A stretch of 55,509 nt of DNA from Spirochaetaceae bacterium (GCA_017618015.1 JAFZVC010000112.1:1-55509), one strand, 5' to 3'. Shown: positions 17,143 to 25,815, counted from the stretch's first letter. Numbers and translations are program-made. The notes: a model not told the origin generated them from the sequence alone.

Positions 17143-17184
17143 CGACAATGGGGTCGCAGGAATAATGTTCTTGCGACCTTTTTT
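17143..17184 (+). promoter_or_regulatory. glnN leader, first attenuator
   Basis: CGAC/GTCG closes the six-base loop AATGGG (17143-17156). The 3' arm is part of the terminator stem GGTCGCAGGAA/TTCTTGCGACC (17152-17162 with 17168-17178, one G-U), followed by six U. Same layout as the gltB and gltD leaders. Confidence 0.75.
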
Positions 17185-17211
17185 CGTTTAAACTGCATTA
17201 TCAAACGCGAT

Positions 17212-17323
17212 GTTTGCGTAGCAAACTCGCAAAACTAAAATGCGAAAGCATTTTTGTTTATGGCAATGGCGCTGCATTTTTTCTGGGGGACGCCCCGGAG
17301 ACTTTGTGGCGCCTTTTGTTTTT
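17212..17323 (+). promoter_or_regulatory. glnN leader, second attenuator with upstream hairpins
   Basis: First a stem-loop GTTTGC-GTA-GCAAAC (17212-17226, extendable by GCGA/TCGC), then AAATGC-GAAA-GCATTT, then the leader element GGCAATGGCGCTGCA (17262-17276) with loop AATGGC. GGCGC (17268-17272) can pair with GCGCC (17309-17313) around an inner GGGG/CCCC hairpin, followed by a U-rich tail, to make a terminator just before the AGGAG of glnN. The first stem-loop recurs before the amtB element at 19464. Confidence 0.65.
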
Positions 17324-17335
17324 TAGGAGTTGAAT

Positions 17336-19441
17336 ATGGACGAAGTTACACCTATTTTTGGCGAGAATGTTTTTAACGAAACTGTTATGAAGGCACGGCT
17401 GCCAAAGGAAACATACAAGCAGCTGATGAAGACGATTGAGGGCGGAGAGAAGCTTGACGCTTCTGTTGCTACAGTCGTTGCGAATGCCATGAAGGATTGG
17501 GCGATCGAGAAAGGTGCGACCCATTTCACTCACTGGTTCCAGCCTCTTACGGGCATTACTGCTGAGAAGCACGACAGTTTTATCACGCCGACAAACGACG
17601 GCAAGGTAATAATGGAGTTCAGCGGAAAGGAACTCGTTCAGGGTGAGCCGGATGCATCATCGTTCCCAAGTGGAGGAATCCGTGCTACGTTCGAGGCTCG
17701 CGGATATACGGCATGGGATCCGACATCGTATGCGTTCATCAAGGACGGTACGCTTTGTATCCCGACGGCTTTCTGTTCATACACGGGCGAGGCTTTGGAC
17801 AAAAAGACACCGCTTTTGCGCTCAATGCAGGCTATCAGCAAGCAGGCAGTGCGCGTCCTGAAGCTTTTCGACGGCAACGAGGGCGTAACATCAGTTAAGA
17901 CGACTGTAGGCCCTGAGCAGGAATACTTCCTTGTAGACAAGAGCGTTTACGACAAGCGCGAAGACTTGATATACACCGGACGCACGCTGTTCGGTGCAAA
18001 GGCTCCGAAAGGTCAGGAGCTTGAGGACCATTACTTTGGTATGATTAAGCCACGTGTTCAGGAGTTCATGAAGGACTTGAACAGGGAGCTGTGGAAGCTT
18101 GGTATTCTGGCAAAGACTGAGCACAACGAGGTTGCGCCGGCACAGCACGAGCTTGCTCCTATCTTCAGCACGACAAACCTTGCTTGCGATCATAACCAGC
18201 TTACTATGGAAATGATGCGCAAGGTTGCGGCTCGTCACGGTATGGTCTGTCTGCTCCACGAAAAGCCTTTCGCTGGCGTGAACGGAAGCGGAAAACACAA
18301 CAACTGGTCAATTTCGACGAACACCGGAAAGAACCTTCTTGATCCGGGCGCGACTCCTGACCAGAACGCTCAGTTCCTGCTTTTCCTGTGCGCTATCATC
18401 AAGGGTGTCGATGAGTATCAGGATTTGCTCCGTATCTCCGTTGCGTCTGCCGGAAACGATCACCGTCTTGGCGCGAACGAGGCACCGCCAGCGATTATCT
18501 CTATCTTCCTGGGCGACGAGCTTAGCGAGATTCTTGAGTGTCTTGAAGCTGGAAAGCCTTACGGCAAGCACGAGAAAGAGAAGATGCAGATTGGAGTTAC
18601 GGTTCTGCCTGACTTCAACAAAGACACGACGGACCGCAACAGAACTTCTCCGTTCGCGTTCACCGGAAACAAGTTCGAGTTCCGTATGCTCGGTTCAAAC
18701 GAGTCTATCGCCTGCGCGAACGTGTTCCTGAACACTGTTGTCGCTGAGGAGCTTTCTCAGTTCGCAGACGAGCTTGAAAAAGCTAAGGATTTCAAAGGCG
18801 CGCTGCACGACTTGATTCTTAAGACAATCAAAGAGCACAAGCGCATCATCTTCAACGGAAACGGATATGATGATTCCTGGGTTAAGGAAGCCGAGAAGCG
18901 CGGTCTTTACAACCTGAAGTCAACGCCGGAGGCTCTGCCACACATCCTTGACGAGAAGAACGTCAAGATTTTCGAGAAGTTCGGCGTTTACAGCAAAGTT
19001 GAGCTTACGAGCCGTTTTGAGATTCACAACGAGAACTATTCGAAGATTATCAACATCGAGGCAGAGACGATGCTAGAAATGGCGAAAAAGGATATTCTGC
19101 CGACGGCGAGCAAGTACGCGAACAAGCTTGCTGAGACAATCGGGCTTAAGAAAGCGGCTTGCAGCGAGTGCGACACGACTTATGAGAGCGCGATGCTCAA
19201 GAAGGTTTCTTGCCTTACAAGCTGCATCTTCAACAAGACCGAGAAGCTTGAGCAGGATGTTCTTGAGGCGAAGAAGGTTATGGAATCTGGCGATTCAAGC
19301 AAGACAGCGTTCTTCTTCCGCGAGCATGTATTTGCGAGCATGAACGAGTTGCGTCTGTGCGCTGATGAGCTTGAGACGATTACGCCAAAAGAGCTGTGGC
19401 CGTTCCCAAGCTACGGCGACCTGCTGTTCAGCGTAAGGTAA
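17336..19441 (+). CDS. glnN: Glutamine synthetase type III
   Basis: 701 residues, the normal size of the GSIII (GlnN) family and much longer than GSI. Family signatures: [76 protein letters not shown] and [14 protein letters not shown], which carry the metal, glutamate and ATP sites. It makes glutamine from glutamate, ammonia and ATP in the cytoplasm. The ATG at 17336 follows AGGAG by 6 bases. Two attenuators in its leader and an adjacent AmtB-PII gene point to control by nitrogen status. Confidence 0.96.
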   Translation: MDEVTPIFGENVFNETVMKARLPKETYKQLMKTIEGGEKLDASVATVVANAMKDWAIEKGATHFTHWFQPLTGITAEKHDSFITPTNDGKVIMEFSGKELVQGEPDASSFPSGGIRATFEARGYTAWDPTSYAFIKDGTLCIPTAFCSYTGEALDKKTPLLRSMQAISKQAVRVLKLFDGNEGVTSVKTTVGPEQEYFLVDKSVYDKREDLIYTGRTLFGAKAPKGQELEDHYFGMIKPRVQEFMKDLNRELWKLGILAKTEHNEVAPAQHELAPIFSTTNLACDHNQLTMEMMRKVAARHGMVCLLHEKPFAGVNGSGKHNNWSISTNTGKNLLDPGATPDQNAQFLLFLCAIIKGVDEYQDLLRISVASAGNDHRLGANEAPPAIISIFLGDELSEILECLEAGKPYGKHEKEKMQIGVTVLPDFNKDTTDRNRTSPFAFTGNKFEFRMLGSNESIACANVFLNTVVAEELSQFADELEKAKDFKGALHDLILKTIKEHKRIIFNGNGYDDSWVKEAEKRGLYNLKSTPEALPHILDEKNVKIFEKFGVYSKVELTSRFEIHNENYSKIINIEAETMLEMAKKDILPTASKYANKLAETIGLKKAACSECDTTYESAMLKKVSCLTSCIFNKTEKLEQDVLEAKKVMESGDSSKTAFFFREHVFASMNELRLCADELETITPKELWPFPSYGDLLFSVR

Positions 19442-19463
19442 AAGTTGTTCGAAATAAACTGAA

Positions 19464-19544
19464 GTTTGCGTTGCAAACTATATTCTAGGCAATGGCGCCG
19501 TAGATAATTTCCGTATGGAAAAGAAATCTACGGCGTTTTTTTTT
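19464..19544 (+). promoter_or_regulatory. glnN-amtB intergenic attenuator or terminator with the leader element
   Basis: GTTTGC-GTT-GCAAAC stem-loop (19464-19478), then CTAGGC/GCC(G)TAG around loop AATGGC (19485-19503), then a terminator stem CGCCGTAGAT/ATCTACGGCG (19496-19505 with 19526-19535) with an inner TTTCC/GGAAA hairpin and nine T (19536-19544). It could end glnN transcripts, control read-through into amtB, or both. A -10-like TATATT (19479-19484) is too close to the element to match the 12-base spacing seen elsewhere and has no clear -35. Confidence 0.7.
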
Positions 19545-19546
19545 GT

Positions 19547-19667
19547 GTGCTAGGGATTGTAGGGGCGATCGTTCGTGTACATCAATGTACACGAATGGAG
19601 GTCGGTGCGAAGCACCGTACCGGAACCCCGAAAAGCCCGACCGTCCGCTTAGCGGGCGGGAGCACCC
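19547..19667 (-). repeat. Dispersed structured repeat, copy A
   Basis: Minus-strand copy of the intergenic family also seen at 49551, 51357 and 38411. Shared core on its own strand: GCTCCCGCC..., GGTCGGGCTTTTCG, and CAATCCCTA at the far end. It contains several hairpins, including the perfect 11-bp palindrome TTCGTGTACAT/ATGTACACGAA (19572-19595) and GGTGC/GCACC. It fills the gap between the attenuator and the amtB ribosome site. Confidence 0.6.
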
Positions 19668-19705
19668 ATATATAAAATAGCATATAAGATGTTTTGGAGG
19701 TATCT

Positions 19706-21394
19706 ATGTCTGAAGTTTGGAGTGTTTGGTTCTTGATTGGAGCCGCACTTGTATTTTTTATGCAGTGCGGTTTCGCCATGGTTGAAACAGGTTTTACGCG
19801 TGCAAAGAACGCGGGAAACATCATTATGAAAAACCTGATGGATTTCTGTATCGGTACGCCGATGTTCATGCTGCTCGGTTTCGGGCTGATGATGAGCGAG
19901 AATTACTTTTTCGGGCTGATTGGAAAGCCGAACTTGCAGCTTTTCACGAACTTCGCCGAGCTTGATTGGTCGAGTTTCGTTTTCAACCTTGTGTTCTGCG
20001 CAACGGCTGCGACTATCGTTTCAGGCTCTATGGCGGAGCGCACAAAGTTCAGCGCGTACTGTATCTATTCTGCAGTAATTTCAGCTGTTGTTTATCCAAT
20101 TGAGGCTGGCTGGGTATGGAACTCACAGGGCTGGCTCGTTCAGCTTGGGTTCGTTGACTTTGCCGGAGGTGCTGCTATTCACTCTGTTGGTGGTACAGCT
20201 GCTTTGATCGGTGCGATTTTCCTTGGTCCGCGTATCGGAAAGTACGATTACGACAAGAACGGTAAGGTTACAAAAGTACACGCTATTCCAGGTCACTCTT
20301 TGACACTTGGTGCGCTCGGCACGTTCATCCTTTGGTTCGGTTGGTACGGCTTCAACGGTGCGGCTTGTGTTCAGCTTGAAGGCGTCGGCGGTCTTGCTGC
20401 AGTTTTCACAACGACAACAATCGCTCCGGCAGTTGCTTGTGTCACCACGATGCTTTTTACATGGGTAAAGAATGGCAAGCCAGATGTCTCAATGACACTT
20501 AACGCTTCGCTCGCAGGTCTTGTTGCAATTACACCGACATGTGCCACAGTTGACGCGCTTGGTGCTACGGTTATCGGTATTGTTTCAGGTATCCTTGTAG
20601 TAGTAGTAGTTGAGTGCCTTGACCTTAAGCTTCACATTGATGACCCAGTTGGTGCCGTCGCTGTTCACCTTGCGAACGGTATTTGGGGAACATTGTCAGA
20701 CGGTCTTTTCAACGTAGAAGAAGGTCTTTTCTACGGCGGCGGCGTAAAACACCTTGGTGTACAGGCTCTCGGTGAGTTCTCGATTCTTGCTTGGACGACG
20801 GTTTGTATGCTTATCACATTCTCACTGATAAAGAAACTGCACGGTCTTAGAGCAAGCCGCGAAGAAGAGATTATCGGTCTTGATAAGCTTGAGCACGGCA
20901 TCGATTCAAGTTACGCAGGCTTTATCATGGCTCCGCAGGTCATGACAGAAGGCGAAGCTGGTGCTTCTGGCGCAACCGAAGCGAAAGGCAGCGTTCCAAT
21001 GGACAAGGCTGTTCCAGTTGCAAAAGCAACAGCGCGGCCTGACGCGAAGTTCCACATGGTTACGATTATCACACGCCAGAGCAAGTTCGACGAGCTTAAG
21101 GCTGCCATGAACGACATAAACGTAACTGGTATGACGGTAACGAATGTTCTTGGATGCGGCGTACAGCACGGCAACACGCAGAAATACCGCGGTGTCGAGA
21201 TGGATATGACGCTCCTGCCTAAGATAAAGGTAGACATCGTTGTAAGCGAAGTACCGGTTGATTTGGTAATAACTGCCGCTAAGGAAGTCCTTTACACAGG
21301 TAACATCGGCGATGGAAAGATTTTCGTATACGATGTTCAGAATGTCGTAAAAGTCCGCACTGGCGAAGAAGGCTACGAAGCCTTGCAGGACTAA
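19706..21394 (+). CDS. amtB: Ammonium channel AmtB fused to a C-terminal PII (GlnB) domain
   Basis: 562 residues. Residues 1-~400 form the channel with about 11 helices; the two pore histidines are in AIHSVGG and AVHLANGIWG. After a ~45-residue Ala-rich linker, residues 448-562 are a PII protein (HMVTIITRQSKFDELKAAM, HGNTQKYRGVEMDM T-loop, YTGNIGDGKIFV). PII normally plugs AmtB according to ATP, ADP and 2-oxoglutarate. Here the Tyr at position 51 of classical PII is Met (M499), so control by uridylylation is not possible. The ATG at 19706 follows GGAGG. It works with glnN upstream to take up and fix ammonium. Confidence 0.95.
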   Translation: MSEVWSVWFLIGAALVFFMQCGFAMVETGFTRAKNAGNIIMKNLMDFCIGTPMFMLLGFGLMMSENYFFGLIGKPNLQLFTNFAELDWSSFVFNLVFCATAATIVSGSMAERTKFSAYCIYSAVISAVVYPIEAGWVWNSQGWLVQLGFVDFAGGAAIHSVGGTAALIGAIFLGPRIGKYDYDKNGKVTKVHAIPGHSLTLGALGTFILWFGWYGFNGAACVQLEGVGGLAAVFTTTTIAPAVACVTTMLFTWVKNGKPDVSMTLNASLAGLVAITPTCATVDALGATVIGIVSGILVVVVVECLDLKLHIDDPVGAVAVHLANGIWGTLSDGLFNVEEGLFYGGGVKHLGVQALGEFSILAWTTVCMLITFSLIKKLHGLRASREEEIIGLDKLEHGIDSSYAGFIMAPQVMTEGEAGASGATEAKGSVPMDKAVPVAKATARPDAKFHMVTIITRQSKFDELKAAMNDINVTGMTVTNVLGCGVQHGNTQKYRGVEMDMTLLPKIKVDIVVSEVPVDLVITAAKEVLYTGNIGDGKIFVYDVQNVVKVRTGEEGYEALQD

Positions 21395-21413
21395 GTTTGG
21401 TTTAATTACAGGG

Positions 21414-21455
21414 CGAGAATACTCTGTTTGCCACAAGGTGAACAGAATATTCTCG
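21414..21455. terminator. Hairpin between amtB and the convergent SH3 gene
   Basis: CGAGAATACTCTGTT (21414-21428) pairs with AACAGAATATTCTCG (21441-21455), 15 bp with one mismatch. It sits between two convergent genes and could stop both, though no long U-run follows on the plus strand. A second small palindrome GTTCGC/GCGAAC lies just after it. Confidence 0.5.
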
Positions 21456-21465
21456 TTAGTTCGCG

Positions 21466-22704
21466 TTAGCGAACGTCTGGTTCTTCAATTCCTTCCACAA
21501 GAAGCCCGATTTTTGTTATAACATCGTTCTCGTCAAAATAAAAACCGATTGAAGTGGAAGCGTAAAAAGTTCCGTCTCCGGCATATAAATCTTTCATATA
21601 CATTGAATAGAAATAGTCGATGTAGTCTTTGTTGTTTTCTCTTATTAAACGGGAAGGAATCCCGAGCAAATCGTACACATCAGATTTCGTCATCCCGATT
21701 TTTATAGGCGCATCTTCAAGAAGCACATTGTTCACAAAAGAAGTATTTCCTGCGATTATGCCGTTTGATTTATATGTGAAGGACCATTCGTAATCATATT
21801 CTCCATCGTAATCGATTTGGCTCAGAGTTTCATACAAATCGTTGTTATCTCTTATGAACTTGTTTTTATCCCATAGGAAGTTCGTGAAATCTTTGTAAGC
21901 AGCCTGATTCCTTTCATTTGAAAGAGAACCATTCGCGCTCTGGACTATTCTAGCTTTGTCGCGCAGGTTTGTAGCTGTTTTTCTGAGGATTTCTGTGTTG
22001 TCTGTCTCTCTTATGTTTATTGGGATTAACTCATCTGCGTTGGGGTCAAAATCGCATTCATATATATATTCATGGAATGTAAGTCTTTTTTCAGCATCGA
22101 ATTTAACCGTTATATCGCCGCCTAAGCCACCTCTTCCATCAATCGCGTTGTAAAATAATACTTTGGAGTATATGTCAGCGAGTCTTACATTGACGATTTT
22201 CGAGTTGAACATCGGGTAGTTCGTTTTGATGCGGAACATCAGGTTGCCCCAGCTTTCGCCAGTGTTTTCAATCGTCACAAAGTATTCGCCTTTTTCATCG
22301 AGGTATTCGCCCTCAAGTTGTTGGATTATATCGATTGTTTCAACGGATTTTTGCAAATATCCACCAAAGACGTAGCCTGTTTTGTTGTCGCTCGTTTTGA
22401 TTTCGTACCAGTTGTCATAGAGCGAGCCTATTTGGATTGATGTTGAAGATTTCGATAAAACTTCGACTTGTTCTTTGTTTTGGAGTATGCCTATAACTTC
22501 ACTGTCAATGAACTCTGTTTTCCTTAGGGGCAAGCCTTCTATGGCATTTACGAAACGGATGTCCGCCTGTGCATCAGTTCCTGTGCGTGAACTTGGTTGT
22601 GCGTTCGTGCTGGTTTGTGCAGCTGCTTTTGTCCCGATGTTTGCCGATATTGCCAACAGCAGAACCATAAGTAACACTGTGATTTTTGTAATTCGCGTTC
22701 TCAT
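21466..22704 (-). CDS. Secreted SH3-domain protein
   Basis: 412 residues. The start at 22704 gives a normal signal peptide (MRTRITKITVLLMVLLLAIS) and follows AGGGGG; a longer frame would add an unsupported N-terminus. An SH3b-type domain follows (LPLRKTEFIDSEVIGIL to TGYVFGGYLQ, residues ~55-125). The C-terminal ~280 residues include a SmpA/OmlA-like stretch near the end (IKIGMTKSDVYDLLGIPSRLI). Probably periplasmic or envelope-bound; exact role unknown. The SH3 module is related to the lipoprotein at 29375. Confidence 0.7.
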   Translation of the reverse strand: MRTRITKITVLLMVLLLAISANIGTKAAAQTSTNAQPSSRTGTDAQADIRFVNAIEGLPLRKTEFIDSEVIGILQNKEQVEVLSKSSTSIQIGSLYDNWYEIKTSDNKTGYVFGGYLQKSVETIDIIQQLEGEYLDEKGEYFVTIENTGESWGNLMFRIKTNYPMFNSKIVNVRLADIYSKVLFYNAIDGRGGLGGDITVKFDAEKRLTFHEYIYECDFDPNADELIPINIRETDNTEILRKTATNLRDKARIVQSANGSLSNERNQAAYKDFTNFLWDKNKFIRDNNDLYETLSQIDYDGEYDYEWSFTYKSNGIIAGNTSFVNNVLLEDAPIKIGMTKSDVYDLLGIPSRLIRENNKDYIDYFYSMYMKDLYAGDGTFYASTSIGFYFDENDVITKIGLLVEGIEEPDVR

Positions 22705-22906
22705 AAAAGCCCCCTGAACTTTTTGCATTGTAATTATGGAATGGTATTCCCGTTTCGTCAAGTTTGCGGTCCGGTGGTGGTGGGGTCGTCATGTTGGTGC
22801 GCCTGTTATGAGCGGATGTTTCGTCGCTGGCGGTGTTGCCGATGGGAAGTCTTATAACGTCATTCATTGACACCGCATTCTGTTAGTATATAATTGTGAG
22901 GTGTTT

Positions 22907-23773
22907 ATGAAAAAGAGTATTAGTTTGATTTCTTCGATTATATTTATGATTGCAATTACAGGTTGTTCCAGCAAGCAGAAGAACGTAGAGGCGCAACAAG
23001 CTGAAAAAAACATGGTTGGTATTGCGAATCCTATTCACGAATCATCTGCGGCAGAAATCCAGAGTTTAATGAACGTTCAGTTCGGAGTTCCTGATGGAGC
23101 AGAGAAGCTTCGTTATTCCATTATTGCAGGTAAGCTTGCCCAGTTTGATTTTGAGTGGCAAGAAGCGGACTGTACTGCGAGAATCCAGCCAGACCTGATT
23201 GATGAAGGGGAGCCTGTCACTGACATTTCCGGCTTTTATTACAACTGGTCTAACGAAACATCTGCAATGGTTGGGAATAATCCGGCTCAGGTAAAATGGA
23301 CAATTACAGATTCTGGCGAAATTATTGGAATCTGTCTCTGGCAGAATAAAGCTGCAAATCTTACTTACAGCGTAAGCATGAAGCAGAATGCCGATAGTGA
23401 AAAATTGGTGAAATTAGCAAACGCTGTTTATCTTGATGTTTCTGATAGAGAGGTGCCTGTGGTTTATAAAAATGTATCCATGACAGAAGGACTCCAAATT
23501 GCAAAGCAGAATCCTGATGCGATTATTGTTGATGTCCGCCGTGATGACGAATACAAAGCCGGTCATATCCCAGGTGCAGTTCTTCTTACGATGGAAACTA
23601 TCACAGCTGATTCTGCAGCCAAAGTTCTTCCGAATAAAAATCAGCAGCTTCTTGTTTACTGCCGAAGTGGTCGCAGAAGTAAGATTGCCGCAAAGACTCT
23701 GCTCGATCTAGGCTACACAAACATTATTGAGTTTGGCGGCATCCTTGATTACAAAGGCGAGCTGGAGTATTAA
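22907..23773 (+). CDS. Lipoprotein with C-terminal rhodanese domain
   Basis: 288 residues. Lipobox ITGC at residues 17-20 predicts a lipid-anchored envelope protein. Residues ~20-185 form a beta-rich domain I do not recognise. The last ~100 residues are a rhodanese domain: DVRRDDEYKAGHIPGAVLL and the active-site loop CRSGRRS with the catalytic Cys. Rhodaneses carry sulfur as a persulfide; on the outside of the cell membrane the substrate is unclear. The ATG at 22907 is preferred to a GTG six bases upstream because GAGGTG then serves as ribosome site. Confidence 0.78.
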   Translation: MKKSISLISSIIFMIAITGCSSKQKNVEAQQAEKNMVGIANPIHESSAAEIQSLMNVQFGVPDGAEKLRYSIIAGKLAQFDFEWQEADCTARIQPDLIDEGEPVTDISGFYYNWSNETSAMVGNNPAQVKWTITDSGEIIGICLWQNKAANLTYSVSMKQNADSEKLVKLANAVYLDVSDREVPVVYKNVSMTEGLQIAKQNPDAIIVDVRRDDEYKAGHIPGAVLLTMETITADSAAKVLPNKNQQLLVYCRSGRRSKIAAKTLLDLGYTNIIEFGGILDYKGELEY

Positions 23774-24202
23774 CTTATCATTATTTCGGGAGAAATAATA
23801 ACAAACGCTCTCTTCAATATATAGTAGTTCCAATAATGATTTAGTTAATACAATTAAAAACTTAAAAACTAAAAAAACTAAAATTATAATTTGAATCAAT
23901 TAAGTGATAAAATTATTAATGAATATAATAATAGACCAAGGATATCTAGTATTTAGTTGTTTTTTTTCAAAAGTGACATAAAAATGAATGATGTTATGCT
24001 TTATAGTGTAAGTAGGAATTAAATTTTCTTTGATTTTATCCAGAGAGATTGTGTTTTTACTCATTTTTATTAGTTAGATTAAAATGGCAGTATTAGGAAA
24101 TTGCTATGATATAATAAATGAGTCGGTCGAACACCTTGAGTTTAAAAGTTTGAATTATAATTTAACCAATTCAAATCTCTAATTCTGATGGAATATTCAT
24201 TT
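23774..24202. other. AT-rich intergenic region, no gene seen
   Basis: 429 bases at well under 30% GC. It contains runs of A/T, two related AAGTTTGAATTATAATTT/AAATTATAATTTGAATCAATT-like stretches, and no open frame or RNA fold I can support. Confidence 0.4.
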
Positions 24203-24448
24203 CTATTTCTTTTTTCTGAATTCTTTTATCTGTAATTCAAAACGATAATACTTTTCTGCTTTGAAATATATCCAGCCATCTTTATCGTAAAACTTGTCGA
24301 TTAAAGCATCTTTATCAAGATTACAAAAGGATAACTCTTTATCATATTTTTTTAGGATTTTATCGGTAACCATGTCAGGTGTAATCTCAAAAACTTCTAT
24401 ATCTTCTGCAGAAGAGTTAACATACCAAGAAGAACCAAGATCATTCAT
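24203..24448 (-). CDS. Small hypothetical protein (81 residues)
   Basis: 81 residues, charged, no membrane helix or signal peptide; ends in EFRKKK. TAGGAG before the ATG is a good ribosome site. It follows the 24462-25337 gene on the same strand after 13 bases, so the two form an AT-rich two-gene unit. No family recognised. In such a pair a small partner or immunity-type role is possible, without direct evidence. Confidence 0.55.
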   Translation of the reverse strand: MNDLGSSWYVNSSAEDIEVFEITPDMVTDKILKKYDKELSFCNLDKDALIDKFYDKDGWIYFKAEKYYRFELQIKEFRKKK

Positions 24449-24461
24449 AAAAAACTCCTAT

Positions 24462-25337
24462 TTAATCTTTTAATAATTCTGGGATTTTCAGTTTGTATTT
24501 TAGAAAATCACAATTTGAAATCTTGTAATAAAGCTGACCTGTAAAATCACAATATATATCATCTGTCGCTAAATTGATTTCATTTGAATCAATTTTAGAT
24601 TTATATTTTGCAATAATTTCTTCTGTAAACATTGACTTTGGAACTTTATGTAAACGTTGTGTGGTTCTGATACTCTCACTTGTTGGACCAATATTATTGC
24701 CAGAAGTATATTTAACTGTTTTTTCAATAAGGCTATTAAGTTTTTTAAAACGATTATCAATATTATTTTCTAGTTTTATTTCAGATGGAGAATGAAGATA
24801 AAAATAATCCGTGTTTTCTTTTAATTTATCAGACTTAATCAGATTCTCTTCAGAAATAGTTTTACTGTATCCTTTAATTATCTCATGTCCAGACGGATAG
24901 AGACATGAGGAATAAATATCTGCAAAAGTTTTCCATTCAATTATGAAAAGATAATTATTTGTAAGAGCAATTAAAAAATCTGGTTTCTCCGTATTATTTT
25001 TGAACCAGGTATTATATTGTTGTTTAGTAAAATTTATTTTTCCATATTTTACTTCGATAGTGAATTTTGGGTTCTGGGTTAAGCCATATGTAGCAAGTGC
25101 AAGCTTTTTGTTTTTTATTGTTGTTTTTTGTGTTGAAATCGCAGGCCCTTTTCTTTGAGAAAATACAATGTCTCCGGCAACACCTTTAGTTCCATCTGGA
25201 TTTATGTAATCAGGAAAACGATAAAATTTATTTAATAAATATATGCTACAAAAATGATGTTCTCCTGGAGTTGGATTAGTAAAAGAATTAAGGAAGCGAC
25301 CTCTATAACATTGAATTGATAACTCTTCTCTAAACAT
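24462..25337 (-). CDS. Hypothetical protein with possible PD-(D/E)XK nuclease core
   Basis: 291 residues, soluble. A GDIVF strand followed about 30 residues later by FTIEVKYGK gives the D...ExK spacing of PD-(D/E)XK nucleases, and a second YLFIIEWKTF strand follows; this is weak, by-eye evidence. The N-terminus (GRFLNSFTNPTPGEHHFCS) and C-terminus (DIYCDFTGQLYYKI) match nothing I know. GAGG precedes the ATG. Very AT-rich compared with the core genes, so probably acquired. A restriction-like or other defence nuclease is one reading; DNA repair or an unrelated fold cannot be excluded. Confidence 0.55.
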   Translation of the reverse strand: MFREELSIQCYRGRFLNSFTNPTPGEHHFCSIYLLNKFYRFPDYINPDGTKGVAGDIVFSQRKGPAISTQKTTIKNKKLALATYGLTQNPKFTIEVKYGKINFTKQQYNTWFKNNTEKPDFLIALTNNYLFIIEWKTFADIYSSCLYPSGHEIIKGYSKTISEENLIKSDKLKENTDYFYLHSPSEIKLENNIDNRFKKLNSLIEKTVKYTSGNNIGPTSESIRTTQRLHKVPKSMFTEEIIAKYKSKIDSNEINLATDDIYCDFTGQLYYKISNCDFLKYKLKIPELLKD

Positions 25338-25513
25338 AATTAAACCTCTTATTTATACAAATTACATTCTATGTTGATGTTATTGTTTCTTTTTATTCCT
25401 TGTGGATTTAATCATACAAGCCCTGTGTGTTATATCATTATAAATCAAAACTTAATTTTTTCCATAAATATTTTATACACGGCACATTCTCAATATCCAT
25501 CGTTGCATTCGAA

Positions 25514-25740
25514 TTAGAAATTCATGTTCCGCAGAATAGTTGGGGGGTGTTGCGGGGGCGAAACTGTCGGTGATTTTCTGCCCCCGCTAGAAGGGGTAGC
25601 GGACAAGCAACAAAGCGGAGAGAAGTGGCTCTGCTTGCAGAGACGCTTCGTGTAGCGACTTGCTTGGGAGCGAGGGGAATTTCGCAACGAACGCGTAGCG
25701 TGAAGTTTCGAGCAAGGCTTTCCCCTCATAAACTTGCATG
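25514..25740. repeat. GC-rich structured non-coding block
   Basis: A GC-rich block inside an AT-rich gap, with several inverted repeats: CCCCCGC/GCGGGGG, and AGGGGAA...TTCCCCT enclosing the 17-base sequence GCGTGAAGTTTCGAGCA (25698-25714). That 17-mer recurs inverted at 43686-43702. No convincing protein in any frame. Likely a miniature repeat or structured RNA. The rest of 25338-25822 holds AT-rich sequence and the fic control region. Confidence 0.5.
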
Positions 25741-25744
25741 AAAA

Positions 25745-25815
25745 TTATCGGCAAAATAAATGCTCGAATTTTGTAGGTAAATTGACTTTATATTTTGCCG
25801 ATAAAGTGTTATAAT
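25745..25815 (+). promoter_or_regulatory. fic control region: 14-bp inverted repeat and -10 box
   Basis: TTATCGGCAAAATA (25745-25758) and TATTTTGCCGATAA (25791-25804) are a perfect inverted repeat. TATAAT (25810-25815) lies 7 bases before the GTG start. A TTGACT is 22 bases upstream of it, too far for a standard promoter. The repeat may be an operator for the protein's own N-terminal helix-turn-helix. Confidence 0.55.

Noticed and set aside
17212..17242. P1 hairpin of a classical two-hairpin ANTAR site
   Set aside because: The stem-loops here have three- and four-base loops (GTA, GAAA), not six-base loops with A1 and G4.
25782..25815. TTGACT-TATAAT as a standard fic promoter
   Set aside because: Spacing is 22 bases, too long; only the -10 box is credited.
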